DNA of 64,000 nucleotides, from positions 62,001-126,000 of the forward strand of contig PHBH01000003.1 in the NCBI GenBank assembly GCA_002840535.1, read 5' to 3'. The DNA is from Deltaproteobacteria bacterium HGW-Deltaproteobacteria-15. Its GTDB lineage: Bacteria; Desulfobacterota; DSM-4660; Desulfatiglandales; HGW-15. The position numbers were made by a program, and so were the translations under genes. Shown piece by piece: positions 52,936 through 61,410 of the stretch; positions within the stretch are counted from its first letter, which is position 1, and every line of letters begins with the position of its first letter. The notes beneath the pieces were generated by a model, which did not search any database, was not told the origin of the DNA, and saw only the letters and a list, made by a program, of their open reading frames with translations.

Positions 52936-53712
52936 TCATGTGAGCATGATCGCTGTTGCGAACCTGCCTGTTGTTTTCTCAGCCCTGTAAGAGAAGAACA
53001 GGTCCGTTCTGCAGACCGTGCAGACTCCCGCAACCTCGATGTTTTCCTCAACGAGTCCCGCCTCCAACAGCTGCAGCCTGCTGATCCGCCACAGATCAAA
53101 GTAGTTTTCACGAACCATGGAAGACCTGAAGCTCCTTGGAAAGATCTTCGGGTAGCCGATGAATTCGGCACAGCACGGCCCCAGTGAAGGACCAATTGCA
53201 GCAATCAGTCGTGCTCTGCTGCATCCGAATTCCAGCACCATCCGTTCCACCACGGATCCAAGGATGTTCAGGACGTTTCCCCTCCAGCCGCAATGAGCCG
53301 CGGCAATAACTCGGGTGGTCGGGTCATAAAAGAGGATTCCCTGGCAATCGGCCTGCTTGACCATCAGGATCAGATTTTTCCTGTCGGTGATCACGGCGTC
53401 GGCCTGCGCACCTTGCCGGAAATGAGAGGGGACTTTCCCGTGCAGGACCAGAACCTCCCGTCCGTGAATCTGGTTCATGTACAGGAGATTCTCCCCTCCC
53501 ATCACCTTCATGACGGTAGAGAGATTTCTTCGAACGCGGTCTGCGTCATCTCCTGTGCTATAGCTTGTATTCAGGCTCGAAAAGGGAGGATCGCTCGCTC
53601 CGCCATGGCGACCGAAGACGGCATGCATGAGCCCTTGCTCTCGCAAAAGGCTCTCGAACTGAAAGTAGACGACTTCGTCGGAACCGTGCAATTCCGGCGA
53701 GTGTTGAATCAT
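52936..53712 (-). CDS. pgeF: Purine nucleoside phosphorylase-like multicopper-fold protein (PgeF/YfiH)
   Basis: A 258-residue DUF152/YfiH protein. Members act on purine nucleosides or as muropeptide-editing enzymes. Metal-site motifs are NQIHGREVLVL, VKQADCQGILFYD, AAAHCGWRGN and GPSLGPCC. I start at ATG 53712 because the upstream in-frame extension is simply the word-repeat element. The length is close to E. coli YfiH. Confidence 0.88.
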   Translation of the reverse strand: MIQHSPELHGSDEVVYFQFESLLREQGLMHAVFGRHGGASDPPFSSLNTSYSTGDDADRVRRNLSTVMKVMGGENLLYMNQIHGREVLVLHGKVPSHFRQGAQADAVITDRKNLILMVKQADCQGILFYDPTTRVIAAAHCGWRGNVLNILGSVVERMVLEFGCSRARLIAAIGPSLGPCCAEFIGYPKIFPRSFRSSMVRENYFDLWRISRLQLLEAGLVEENIEVAGVCTVCRTDLFFSYRAEKTTGRFATAIMLT

Positions 53713-53740
53713 TTGAAATGAGAGGGAAGACGTGGGAGGG

Positions 53741-53850
53741 ACATCTATCATGAAACATTTATCATCTATCATTTGACATTGGCATTTATCATTTTGTCTC
53801 GTGCTTTCGCTCTTCCGATGATCAATGCGCAATGAAAAATGATAAATGAT
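53741..53850. repeat. Inverted word-repeat element (ATTTATCAT word)
   Basis: The left arm (53741-53795) repeats ATCTATCAT, ATTTATCAT and ATTTGACATT. The right arm (53825-53851) has AATGCGCAATG, AAAAATGATAAATGAT, the same words inverted. It lies between pgeF and the SRP RNA gene. Confidence 0.75.
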
Positions 53851-53854
53851 TTAA

Positions 53855-54128
53855 CCTTGGCCGTGCATCCCCGTTCGAATCCAACGCCCGACAAGTCCTC
53901 TTCGATGGGAAAAGGCAGAGAGCGCCACGACACAGACTAAATTACTTACCGCTGCTTCCTTCCGGACCTGACGGGGTTCATAACCGTCTGTCACGTGGGG
54001 TCCACCTCTTGGCTCCAAGCGATTCGGATACTCGTCGGATTGAAATCCTCAACGGGGACTTTCGACCCCGCATAAGCGGATTTCGGGTTACAAGGCACCG
54101 CTAGCTCCCCGTCTAGCACAGCCAAGGC
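53855..54128 (-). ncRNA. ffs: Signal recognition particle RNA, large bacterial type with Alu domain
   Basis: On the reverse strand GGTCCGGAAGGAAGCAGC (53968-53951) is the invariant Ffh-binding loop. The RNA is not the short 4.5S form: an Alu-type 5' domain with GACGGGGAGCTAGCGGTGCC lies 130 bases upstream, followed by a GGGGTCGAA turn. The ends pair closely: CCTTGGCTGTGC (54127-54116) with GCACGGCCAAGG (53866-53855). The arms around the Ffh loop also pair (CACGTGACAGAC with GTCTGTGTCGTG). Total about 274 bases, the size of large bacterial SRP RNA. Confidence 0.93.
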
Positions 54129-54201
54129 GATATGATCTCCGCGGGGTGTAGATTGGGCGACATCCGGAGGTGAGATAGAAAGGAACGCTACGTCGAGCCT
54201 T

Positions 54202-54477
54202 TTAGATATCCACCCTGTCTTTAAGCTCCTTGCCGACTTTGAAAAAGGGGAGTCTTTTGGCAGCGACATTGATTACTTCCCCTGTCTTGGGGTTCCTGCC
54301 CTGGTATCCGTCGTAGTGCTTGATCTTGAAGCTGCCAAATCCTCGGATCTCCACCCTCTCACCCGCAGCCAGCGCCTTTTCCATGTCCCCAAATACCGTG
54401 TTGACGATTTCTTCAGCCTTCTTCAGGGGTAAACTTTCTGCCTTTGCAAGCGCCTCTATGAGTTGAGATTTGTTCAT
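54202..54477 (-). CDS. HU/IHF-family DNA-binding protein
   Basis: A 91-residue nucleoid protein. MNKSQLIEALA, VEIRGFGSFKI, GRNPKTGE and the C-terminal VAAKRLPFFKVGKEL are the standard HU/IHF landmarks; the RNPKTGE arm inserts in the minor groove. GGAGAGGACGT precedes the ATG and a strong promoter lies about 80-105 bases upstream. HU and IHF-beta cannot be told apart from this sequence alone. Confidence 0.94.
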   Translation of the reverse strand: MNKSQLIEALAKAESLPLKKAEEIVNTVFGDMEKALAAGERVEIRGFGSFKIKHYDGYQGRNPKTGEVINVAAKRLPFFKVGKELKDRVDI

Positions 54478-54555
54478 ACGTCCTCTCCAGAAACTTGAAT
54501 CTTTGGATTTTTATCCGGCAAGACTGCACTCGGGGAATACGCACCCAGAAAATGG

Positions 54556-54584
54556 ATAATAGTGAATCCGCATTCGTGAGTCAA
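54556..54584 (-). promoter_or_regulatory. Sigma-70 promoter of the HU gene
   Basis: On the reverse strand TTGACT (54584-54579) and TATTAT (54561-54556) are separated by 17 bases, one of the best sigma-70 matches in the window. Confidence 0.68.
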
Positions 54585-54672
54585 GAGAGATTCTTATAAA
54601 TTTTTCAAGGAAATCAGGGACTGCAACAGAATTCACCATTTCGCCCGACTTTCCCATTGACGAGCGGAAGCA

Positions 54673-57360
54673 CTATTTTTGGAGAACCTGTTTCGAATGC
54701 GGCTCCGCTCCACTCGTAAAAAGAGCGAGCAAGACCCCGGAAATGGAACCCAGTGTGAGTACGCTTTTCTGGTACAACCAGATGTTGTGGGATGCGATAT
54801 TCAACCCTGGGAGTAGAAGATTCAGGTAATAGGTCACGATCGGAAAGAGAATGATTGCGACAAGCAGGTTGGCTGACTGGAAAAGGAGCGTCTTCTTGAG
54901 AAATCTGGTCAGGAACAGGATCAGCCGACGGAGGACCTCCGCTCTCTGCAGCTTGGCTTCTATTTCAACCAGTTCTTTTGAAAGCCTCTCGGTCTCCTGA
55001 AACATGTCTTTGAACTTGCTCGGTTCGCCGGAATCCTCTCCCCCCCATTTCCTCGATAATCGCGCATGCATGCGCGCCAAATCGTGAGAAATGGAATCCA
55101 CGAGGAATCGATAAGGGAAACCCTTGACGTACCGGGAACACCTCTCGTGGCGATCTGTAAGCTCCTTGAGGATCTTGCCGATTCTCCTCTTTCGCTCCTC
55201 CAGTGTGGAACGGCCGATACCGACCAGACTGGTCCCATAGTGCAGGATGTCGGTTTGCGAAAAATAGCTGTTTGCCCGGGAGAGTTCTTCTATCTTTGAG
55301 AGCAGCCCCTCCGCTGCCTGTGTTTCTCTCTCCTCGTCCCCCAACCACCTTTTCAGATCCGCCAGCTCCCCCCGTGCCTTTTCGGCAATCTTTATCGCCT
55401 CCTCATGTGTTTCATGAAGGAGGGCTTTTATTTTGGGGTGGATGATTTCTCTATATTTCGCCAGTTCGGGATCAATGAGCGCGTAAATGAGATATTCCCT
55501 GTTCTTTCGGATCAGTTTCATGAGCTGGTGAATCGCAACGGCTTCCTTGCCTTTTCGAAACTGGAGGAGGATATCTTCGTATACAGCCTCTGCGCAATGA
55601 GGGTTGTACCGCAAAATCCTTCGTATGAAATCCTCGGCCCTTACCTGATCACCCATCAGCTGGTGAACCCGTGAGAGCAGAAAAGTCACCATGATCCTCT
55701 GCGGGGTAGTCTGGCATCTGTCCAGCGCCTTTCTGAAATAGAATCTCGCTTGAGAGAGGTCATCCTTTTCCACGTGCAGGAATCCCATGGCGCAGAGTGG
55801 TTTGTAATCTTCCGGCTCCTTGACAAGAAATTCCTTCAGGATCGTTTCCGCCTGCTCCAGATGGGATACCCGTATGCAGTCCTGGGCTATCCACATCAAT
55901 CCCCCATGATTTTTTTCGCCTTTTCCCTCCTTTATTTTGTTCCACTCTTCTTCCCTGGAGTTCCAGATGGTCCTGAAAAGGCGCAACTGGTAAACGGATC
56001 TGAGCTCAAAAAACGAATAGTACGCCCAGCAAGAGGAGTTGTTGAGGTCCGCTCCGTCTCCAGGATTGGGTCCATTCTCAAATACGTTCTCATTCAAACA
56101 GCTGAAGAAGAGCCTGTTCACCTTTTCAAGAGGCAGGTATCCCATTTTGCCGATGGCGTTTGTTGTCTCCGTCATCTTCTTGGATGGGCATCGGGCAGCG
56201 GTATGCCTTCTGTCTCCGCAGTAGAAGCAGGGCGAGAGATCCCCTTGAATAATGGCATTCTGGTACAGGAAAAGGCACTCTTTGCGCTTTTCGTCTTCCC
56301 CGGTGAAAAGCGGGTAAAACGCCTGTGGGTCTTCTCCTTGAGGGAGGGCAATTCCATGAAATGCGCCACGGCTTTTCATGACGTGATACGCAGGGGCGGA
56401 GACGTAGATCCTCCCGGGCTCGATATCATCCCAGGGAGCCCGCAGGTCCTCCAGCTCCAGCTTGTCCGCTCTCAGGAAAGGACCAATGTCGATAACGATC
56501 TGGACAGGCAGGTAGAGCCTTCCGTCCAAGCCGAGATTCAGCCGCAGGTATTCGATAACCGCTTTCGCCTTGGAGAGGGAAAGAGTCGGGTCCTTCACAA
56601 TCATAGCCAGGGATTTGTCCTGGAGAACAGCCTCTTTCTCGATCCCCGGAGAGAAAATAGCGCTTCTTTCACTCAATAGCCTTTCCCAGGAGTTGCGGAA
56701 GCTCGCCTTTCCTAGTCCGAAGACAGGTCTCAGGAAAATCAGCGCCTTCGTCAGCGGCTCCAGATCCACGCCCTCGTCGCTCTTGACGACGCACAGGTGA
56801 AATCCCTGCGGGAAGATTTCCTTGTTCGGGATATCGAGGGTCTCGAAACGAAGGTTCGGGATGGTGTGAATATGGTCCAATACTGCACCGGATATCCCGA
56901 TTTCATCCCCATGGATGAAGGGGAGGAATTTGGCTGCCATATTCACTACATCACCGAAAATGTCCTCCTCTTCGAGGATCCCGTCACCATAGTGGACACC
57001 GACTCTGACATGAATCTGTTCCTGGATGCTCCTTCTCCCGTTAAAAAGCTGCAAGCGTTTTTGAATCTTGATGGCCGCCTTGACGGCTTCCCACGGATGG
57101 AAGAAATAGGCCATGAGAGAATCGCCGAGCATCTTCACGACCACCCCTCCGTGCTCCAGAATAGGGGGGGTCGCCATTCCCTCATGGTCTCTCAACATCC
57201 TTCTTCCCGCCATGTCCCCAAAGGTTTGGAAGAACCTGGAGGAAGCGACGATATCCGTAAAGAGGACCGCCATTTTTTTGATGGAGTCCTCAACCATTCC
57301 CTCGGGAGGTTTAGATTTCGGAGTTGATGGGGGCAACTCCCTTGTGAGCGCTGGTTCCAT
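54673..57360 (-). CDS. Class III cyclase-domain / TPR membrane protein with a CCHC zinc knuckle
   Basis: An 895-residue protein. An N-terminal class III nucleotidyl cyclase domain has metal Asp36 (LFTDIVASS) and Asp80 (VKMLGDSLMA) and DIFGDVVNMAAKF, in which the transition-state Arg is Lys. Next, CFYCGDRRHTAARC gives C378, C381, H386 and C391, an exact C-x2-C-x4-H-x4-C zinc knuckle. TPR-like helical pairs follow (about 500-640), then coiled coil, and two membrane segments near 835-885. Cyclase activity is uncertain. The knuckle suggests nucleic-acid or protein binding. It stands alone, with tRNA-Ala upstream. Confidence 0.8.
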   Translation of the reverse strand: MEPALTRELPPSTPKSKPPEGMVEDSIKKMAVLFTDIVASSRFFQTFGDMAGRRMLRDHEGMATPPILEHGGVVVKMLGDSLMAYFFHPWEAVKAAIKIQKRLQLFNGRRSIQEQIHVRVGVHYGDGILEEEDIFGDVVNMAAKFLPFIHGDEIGISGAVLDHIHTIPNLRFETLDIPNKEIFPQGFHLCVVKSDEGVDLEPLTKALIFLRPVFGLGKASFRNSWERLLSERSAIFSPGIEKEAVLQDKSLAMIVKDPTLSLSKAKAVIEYLRLNLGLDGRLYLPVQIVIDIGPFLRADKLELEDLRAPWDDIEPGRIYVSAPAYHVMKSRGAFHGIALPQGEDPQAFYPLFTGEDEKRKECLFLYQNAIIQGDLSPCFYCGDRRHTAARCPSKKMTETTNAIGKMGYLPLEKVNRLFFSCLNENVFENGPNPGDGADLNNSSCWAYYSFFELRSVYQLRLFRTIWNSREEEWNKIKEGKGEKNHGGLMWIAQDCIRVSHLEQAETILKEFLVKEPEDYKPLCAMGFLHVEKDDLSQARFYFRKALDRCQTTPQRIMVTFLLSRVHQLMGDQVRAEDFIRRILRYNPHCAEAVYEDILLQFRKGKEAVAIHQLMKLIRKNREYLIYALIDPELAKYREIIHPKIKALLHETHEEAIKIAEKARGELADLKRWLGDEERETQAAEGLLSKIEELSRANSYFSQTDILHYGTSLVGIGRSTLEERKRRIGKILKELTDRHERCSRYVKGFPYRFLVDSISHDLARMHARLSRKWGGEDSGEPSKFKDMFQETERLSKELVEIEAKLQRAEVLRRLILFLTRFLKKTLLFQSANLLVAIILFPIVTYYLNLLLPGLNIASHNIWLYQKSVLTLGSISGVLLALFTSGAEPHSKQVLQK

Positions 57361-57615
57361 GGATTTCCATTCGTGGTAAGATTCTCGCCGAATAATCAGC
57401 TGATTACCCTATCGACCACACTCTGTTAAAACTTAAGGAATAAAGAAGGTTACATGGCCAAAAGGGTTTCGGTTCACAATGCGTGATCAAACCCCTTTCA
57501 AGCTTCTCCAATGTGAGCTTCAGGAAGGGACTTCAGCGAGGATGCGAAGTATGAAACAGAGAGGAGATTCTCGGCGAAGAGGGATAGGTGAGGGGAAAGG
57601 TGAGAACATGCCATC

Positions 57616-57691
<76 letters not shown>

Positions 57692-57742
57692 ACGCGGAAT
57701 GAAAAGGAATCATAACAGGCAATCCCGAGGCTGTCAATCGTG

Positions 57743-57772
57743 TTGACAGTGGAGCCCCGCTTTACCTATAAT
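57743..57772 (+). promoter_or_regulatory. Sigma-70 promoter of the tRNA-Leu gene, now reading into the integrase
   Basis: TTGACA (57743-57748) and TATAAT (57767-57772), both perfect, 18 bases apart, 14 bases before the tRNA. As the tRNA is broken, this promoter now reads directly through the junction toward the integrase at 57931. Confidence 0.8.
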
Positions 57773-57786
57773 CAACGAATTCGAGT

Positions 57787-57828
57787 GCCGGAGTGGTGAA
57801 ACTGGTAGACGCGCTGGACTCAAAACCA
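57787..57828 (+). pseudogene. 5' half of tRNA-Leu (CAA), interrupted in the anticodon arm
   Basis: GCCGGAGTGGTGAAACTGG continues with TAGACGCGCTGGACTCAAAA, the leucine tRNA acceptor strand, D arm and the 5' anticodon arm with anticodon CAA at 57821-57823. The 3' side should continue TCCAG and a long variable arm. Instead it reads CCATAATAGCCC, and no matching acceptor strand follows. The break lies between about 57825 and 57828 and marks the left junction of the integrated element. Confidence 0.82.
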
Positions 57829-57930
57829 TAATAGCCCTCCTTTTTTATTGACTAATCCCACCATCTTACATAGCCTCACCTAAAAATCGTGTCGATTTCG
57901 TGCCAACGAAAAACCTGAGGTCGGAAACCC

Positions 57931-59190
57931 ATGGATATTACTCTGTACAAACGGAAGGATAGCGCCTTCTACTGGATGAAGTGGGTTCTGGATCAGAAGT
58001 TGTACCGAGAATCCACCAAGACCGCCAACCTGAAAAAAGCCAAAAAGATCGCTCAGAAAAAAGAGGAAGAGATTCTCCAGCAGAAGGGGATTGTCGGGGC
58101 CGACAAGATCACCCTCAAGGACATGATCGAAGAAGTCCTTTTCGACTACAGAGCAAACGGCAGGAAGTCCACCTATGTGGTCGAATTGAGATCGAAGACC
58201 CTGTATGACTTCTTTGGGAAGGAAACGAAGATCGTCCACATCACGGAAGATGCCATTCACAAATACATCACCCATCGTCTGACAAAGTGCAAAAGCAACA
58301 GAGACGAGCCCCTAAAACCGGCCACCATAAATAGGGAACTGATGCTGTTGAAAAGAGGGTTCTCGCTGATGGTCGAGAGGCACAAACTCGGCCTGGCGCC
58401 TACCATCAAAATGCTGAAGGAAGACAATGTAAGAAAGGGTTTTCTGGAGCACTGGCAATTCATGAAACTGCTGGAGCAGGCATCCGATTACATCAAGCCT
58501 GTCATCAGATTTCTGTACTATACGGGGTGGAGGACAGAAGAAGCCCTGACCCTCACATGGGACATGGTGGATGTTGATAACGGCATCATCAGCCTTTCGC
58601 CCGGAACGACAAAGAATAAGAAGGGTAGGCACTATTACATGCCGAATGAAATCCTGGAAATGATCAGGACACTCTGGGCGGCATACACTGAAAAAGTCAG
58701 GAAGGAGATTCCGACGCCGAAGTATGTCTTTACCAACCGAGACTGCACAGACAGGATTAAGGACATGCGTGGTGCCTGGAAGAACAGCTGCAAAAAAGCC
58801 GGACTCGATGGCAAGTTGATGCACGATTTTCGAAGAACGGCGGCAAGGAACTATGTCAGGGCCGGGGTTCCACAAAGGGTCGCACAGGAACTCCTTGGAC
58901 ACCAGACCTCGTCCATCTTTTCTCGATACAACATAGTTTCCGATCAGGATCTGAGGGAGGGGGCAAAGAAGGTGTCAGCATACCTGAACAACCAGTCCCT
59001 GGATAAGCCCATCGAAAATCCACCTGAAGGATTTCGGCTGTGGGAGCCCTCTGTCAAGAAGTACCTTGATGAGACGGAACGGGTGAAGCAGGAGTGGCGA
59101 GAGCAGCAGCTGGAGGAACACGGAGCGGTTGTCCAAATAGGCGAAGACGACAAGGTGAGGATCTTGGAAAAGGGAAAAGACCCGAAATGA
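57931..59190 (+). CDS. int: Tyrosine site-specific integrase
   Basis: A 419-residue phage-type tyrosine recombinase. N-terminal arm-binding and SAM-like core-binding regions precede the catalytic domain. Catalytic residues are visible as R201 (YTGWRTEEAL), H298 and R301 (HDFRR), H324 (LLGHQ) and nucleophile Y333 (SRYNI). About 85 residues follow Tyr333, longer than usual, and are highly charged. It lies 102 bases from the broken tRNA-Leu. A short CCC-ATCT-GGG stem with six Ts just after the stop may end its transcript. Confidence 0.95.
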   Translation: MDITLYKRKDSAFYWMKWVLDQKLYRESTKTANLKKAKKIAQKKEEEILQQKGIVGADKITLKDMIEEVLFDYRANGRKSTYVVELRSKTLYDFFGKETKIVHITEDAIHKYITHRLTKCKSNRDEPLKPATINRELMLLKRGFSLMVERHKLGLAPTIKMLKEDNVRKGFLEHWQFMKLLEQASDYIKPVIRFLYYTGWRTEEALTLTWDMVDVDNGIISLSPGTTKNKKGRHYYMPNEILEMIRTLWAAYTEKVRKEIPTPKYVFTNRDCTDRIKDMRGAWKNSCKKAGLDGKLMHDFRRTAARNYVRAGVPQRVAQELLGHQTSSIFSRYNIVSDQDLREGAKKVSAYLNNQSLDKPIENPPEGFRLWEPSVKKYLDETERVKQEWREQQLEEHGAVVQIGEDDKVRILEKGKDPK

Positions 59191-59599
59191 CCATCTGTCG
59201 CCCCATCTGGGATTTTTTGGCGATCCCACATTGCCGGTGAGAGCATGTATCCGCCCCTCGGCCACGCCTCACGCACATAGACGGACTGCGCGTGTGTGAA
59301 AGGTTCCGATTGGACGGATTAAAATGAAAACCTGAGCAGCGTCGGAATTCTGTGAGTGTGTGTGCTCGGCACCCTGGACAACATCTGCCACGATGCCCGG
59401 CAAAACACTGGAAAAATGCCCAAACCCTTGCCCATCAAGGGTGGCATGCAATGTCCAAAGCGCTTTGAGTTCAATTTCATCCCGAAATCAAACCGAAAAG
59501 AGGACACCCAAAATACTCAAAATTCACCCCCAAAAGGAATCCAAGAAGGCAGTAGGTTCTTGGCCATCGATCAAAACGAGACTGCAAGGGAGGCACGAG
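59191..59599. other. Intergenic region between integrase and HEPN gene
   Basis: A 409-base gap. A weak hairpin with a T run near 59208-59228 could terminate the integrase transcript. Open frames across the region have no recognisable content. No promoter for the HEPN gene could be picked with confidence. Confidence 0.35.
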
Positions 59600-60343
59600 A
59601 TGTGCATCAACAAAGAAAAAGCCCACAAATGTCCAGGCAGTTCTTTCGATAGATTCTCTCCGGATAAAGTCTTGGATCGATCTCTCTTGAACAACGAAAT
59701 GAGTGATTTCAAGGAATTCACGAAAGGGTGGCTCGAGGCAGCGAACCGAGAGCAGGACAGGAATCCCTTTATGGCCATACTATCGCTATGGATTCCTTTC
59801 AATAGCTGGCTTACCCAAGTTGTGAACCGGAGCGGATTAGGAAAGCCATACCTGCCTTTTGGTGACTACCATTTGGTTGAGTCGGCATGTCGTGACAGAA
59901 TGCTAAATGCAAGATTTGACTCCTTGTTAAAAAATGGTGAATTCCATACGATCGCTCACGAGTTTCGGAGCTTATGGCCGATATTTGAGCCCGCCACCCT
60001 CAATTTTTGTGGGATTCCTCTTTGGCAATCTTGGAACCAGCCACAAGACCGTAACGATTATAGAAGGGAGTGCTTCGCGAAGATAGATGGAGCTAAAACC
60101 ATAACGGATCACTCTCGAATCTTCGCTCCAAAGTGCTTCAGGCTTCATGGGGGTGAACCTGATGATGTTCCACTTGATTGGAGCCACACCCTCAGTGCTA
60201 TCTATAAAGTCCGTTGCAATCTTTTTCACGGGAAGAAGAGCTTTGCCTTCAGTGGCCACAAAAAGCTTGCAAATCTCTCCTTTAGAATCCTTTGGTCTAT
60301 TTGGCCCGTCGAACTTGAGAAGGAACACACCGCCTTTTCATAA
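59600..60343 (+). CDS. HEPN-domain-type protein (putative RNase/defence)
   Basis: A 247-residue protein. The C-terminal part contains IYKVRCNLFHGKKS, the R-x4-H signature of HEPN ribonuclease domains, preceded by helical segments FMAILSLWIPFNSWLTQ and LDWSHTLSAI. HEPN proteins often act as RNA-cutting toxins or in phage abortive infection. ATG 59600 has GGGAGG 6 bases upstream. The DNA is more AT-rich than the core genome. No nucleotidyltransferase antitoxin is seen next to it, so it may be a stand-alone defence gene. Confidence 0.72.
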   Translation: MCINKEKAHKCPGSSFDRFSPDKVLDRSLLNNEMSDFKEFTKGWLEAANREQDRNPFMAILSLWIPFNSWLTQVVNRSGLGKPYLPFGDYHLVESACRDRMLNARFDSLLKNGEFHTIAHEFRSLWPIFEPATLNFCGIPLWQSWNQPQDRNDYRRECFAKIDGAKTITDHSRIFAPKCFRLHGGEPDDVPLDWSHTLSAIYKVRCNLFHGKKSFAFSGHKKLANLSFRILWSIWPVELEKEHTAFS

Positions 60344-60426
60344 AGCTGGATCAATCTTTTCCTGTGCCATATCACAATAAACTTCCCCTAACAAGAATGA
60401 CCGGGCATGAAGTCACGCCTGCCCGC

Positions 60427-60446
60427 CTCGGCCGCCATCGGCCGAG
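60427..60446 (+). terminator. Hairpin downstream of the HEPN gene
   Basis: CTCGGCCG-CCAT-CGGCCGAG, a perfect 8-base stem with a 4-base loop, followed by CACATTTTCC. About 84 bases after the HEPN stop. Confidence 0.6.
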
Positions 60447-60492
60447 CACATTTTCCATTCCATCGCCGTGCCATGGGGGCACCTCGCATTCC

Positions 60493-60516
60493 GACGAAAG
60501 AAAAACCGCTTTCGTC
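60493..60516. repeat. Inverted repeat upstream of the serine recombinase
   Basis: GACGAAAG and CTTTCGTC form perfect 8-base arms around AAAAACCG, 54 bases before the recombinase start. It may be a recombination half-site pair, an operator or a leader hairpin. Confidence 0.5.
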
Positions 60517-60569
60517 TCCACGCAAGGTTGATAGTAAAAAATACATATACAGAAAGGAGGTGATCCGAA

Positions 60570-61244
60570 ATGGTCGCCATTGGATACATCCGTGTATCGA
60601 CCGAAGACCAGGCCAAGGAGGGAGTTAGTCTCGATAGTCAGAGATCGAAGATCCAGGCTTACTGCCACCTGAAGGACTTGACACTCCGAGAGATCATTGA
60701 AGACGCTGGCATCAGTGCCAAGAACTTGCGGCGGCCTGGCGCACAGAAGGTTCTGAAACTTGCTCGTAGGAAGGAGATCGACGCAGTTGTGGTGTATAAG
60801 CTGGACAGGTTTTTCAGATCCACAACGGATGCGCTGGAGACCACGAAGGAGTTTGAAAAATGGGGAGTGTCTTTCCACTCCATCGAGGAGACCCTTGATA
60901 CAAGGAGTGCCATGGGGAGGTTCTTTTTCACGCTGACCGCCGCTCTCGCAGAGATGGAACGGCGGCTGATCGGGGAAAGGACAAAGGCAGCACTCTCCCA
61001 CAAACGATCAAGGAACGAGAAGACAGGCGGGGAGATCCCGTATGGCTACGATCTCACAGAAGGCGGCATCTTGATCAAGAATGACGAAGAACAGAAGGTC
61101 ATCCGCCTCATCAGGAACCTTCACGCACAGGAACTCTCACTCCGGCGGATCTGCGCAGATCTGGAGCGACAGGGATACAGGACGAAGACGGGAAACCCTC
61201 ACTGGCACCCCGAGACCATCTCTCATATCATCAAGAGGAAGTGA
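60570..61244 (+). CDS. Serine recombinase (resolvase family)
   Basis: A 224-residue serine recombinase. IRVSTEDQ places the nucleophile at Ser10; VVVYKLDRFFRS, RFFFTLTAALAEMERRLIGERT and the following helix complete the catalytic domain. A short C-terminal region (PYGYDLTEGGILI, LRRICADLERQGYRTK) matches the start of the Recombinase domain of large serine recombinases, but without the zinc ribbon and coiled coil. Size lies between resolvase/invertase and large integrases. The ribosome site AAGGAGGTGATCC is exceptionally complete. Confidence 0.92.
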   Translation: MVAIGYIRVSTEDQAKEGVSLDSQRSKIQAYCHLKDLTLREIIEDAGISAKNLRRPGAQKVLKLARRKEIDAVVVYKLDRFFRSTTDALETTKEFEKWGVSFHSIEETLDTRSAMGRFFFTLTAALAEMERRLIGERTKAALSHKRSRNEKTGGEIPYGYDLTEGGILIKNDEEQKVIRLIRNLHAQELSLRRICADLERQGYRTKTGNPHWHPETISHIIKRK

Positions 61245-61410
61245 AAAACCCCTGCCGTTGTCGATGATCGTTCGATCGTCGGCAAACCATGGTCAAACCC
61301 TTCTTTACCCCTACCGAGTGTAATCGGGACCCCACACATCCCGTGATCTGACCCATATCGTATTATTCATTATAGCCCCCACCCCAAACCGCAGAGAGGA
61401 GGTGATTACC

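Noticed and set aside
53870..53895. GTTCGAATC stretch resembling a tRNA T loop
   Set aside because: No pairing T stem or acceptor; it lies inside the closing region of the SRP RNA.
59356..59652. Frames between the integrase and the HEPN gene
   Set aside because: They lack a ribosome site and domain, and one merges into the HEPN frame upstream of its supported start.
60554..60566. AAGGAGGTGATCC as a possible 16S rRNA 3' end fragment
   Set aside because: It matches the anti-Shine-Dalgarno complement but is only a strong ribosome site, 5-6 bases from the recombinase ATG, with no other rRNA sequence around it.
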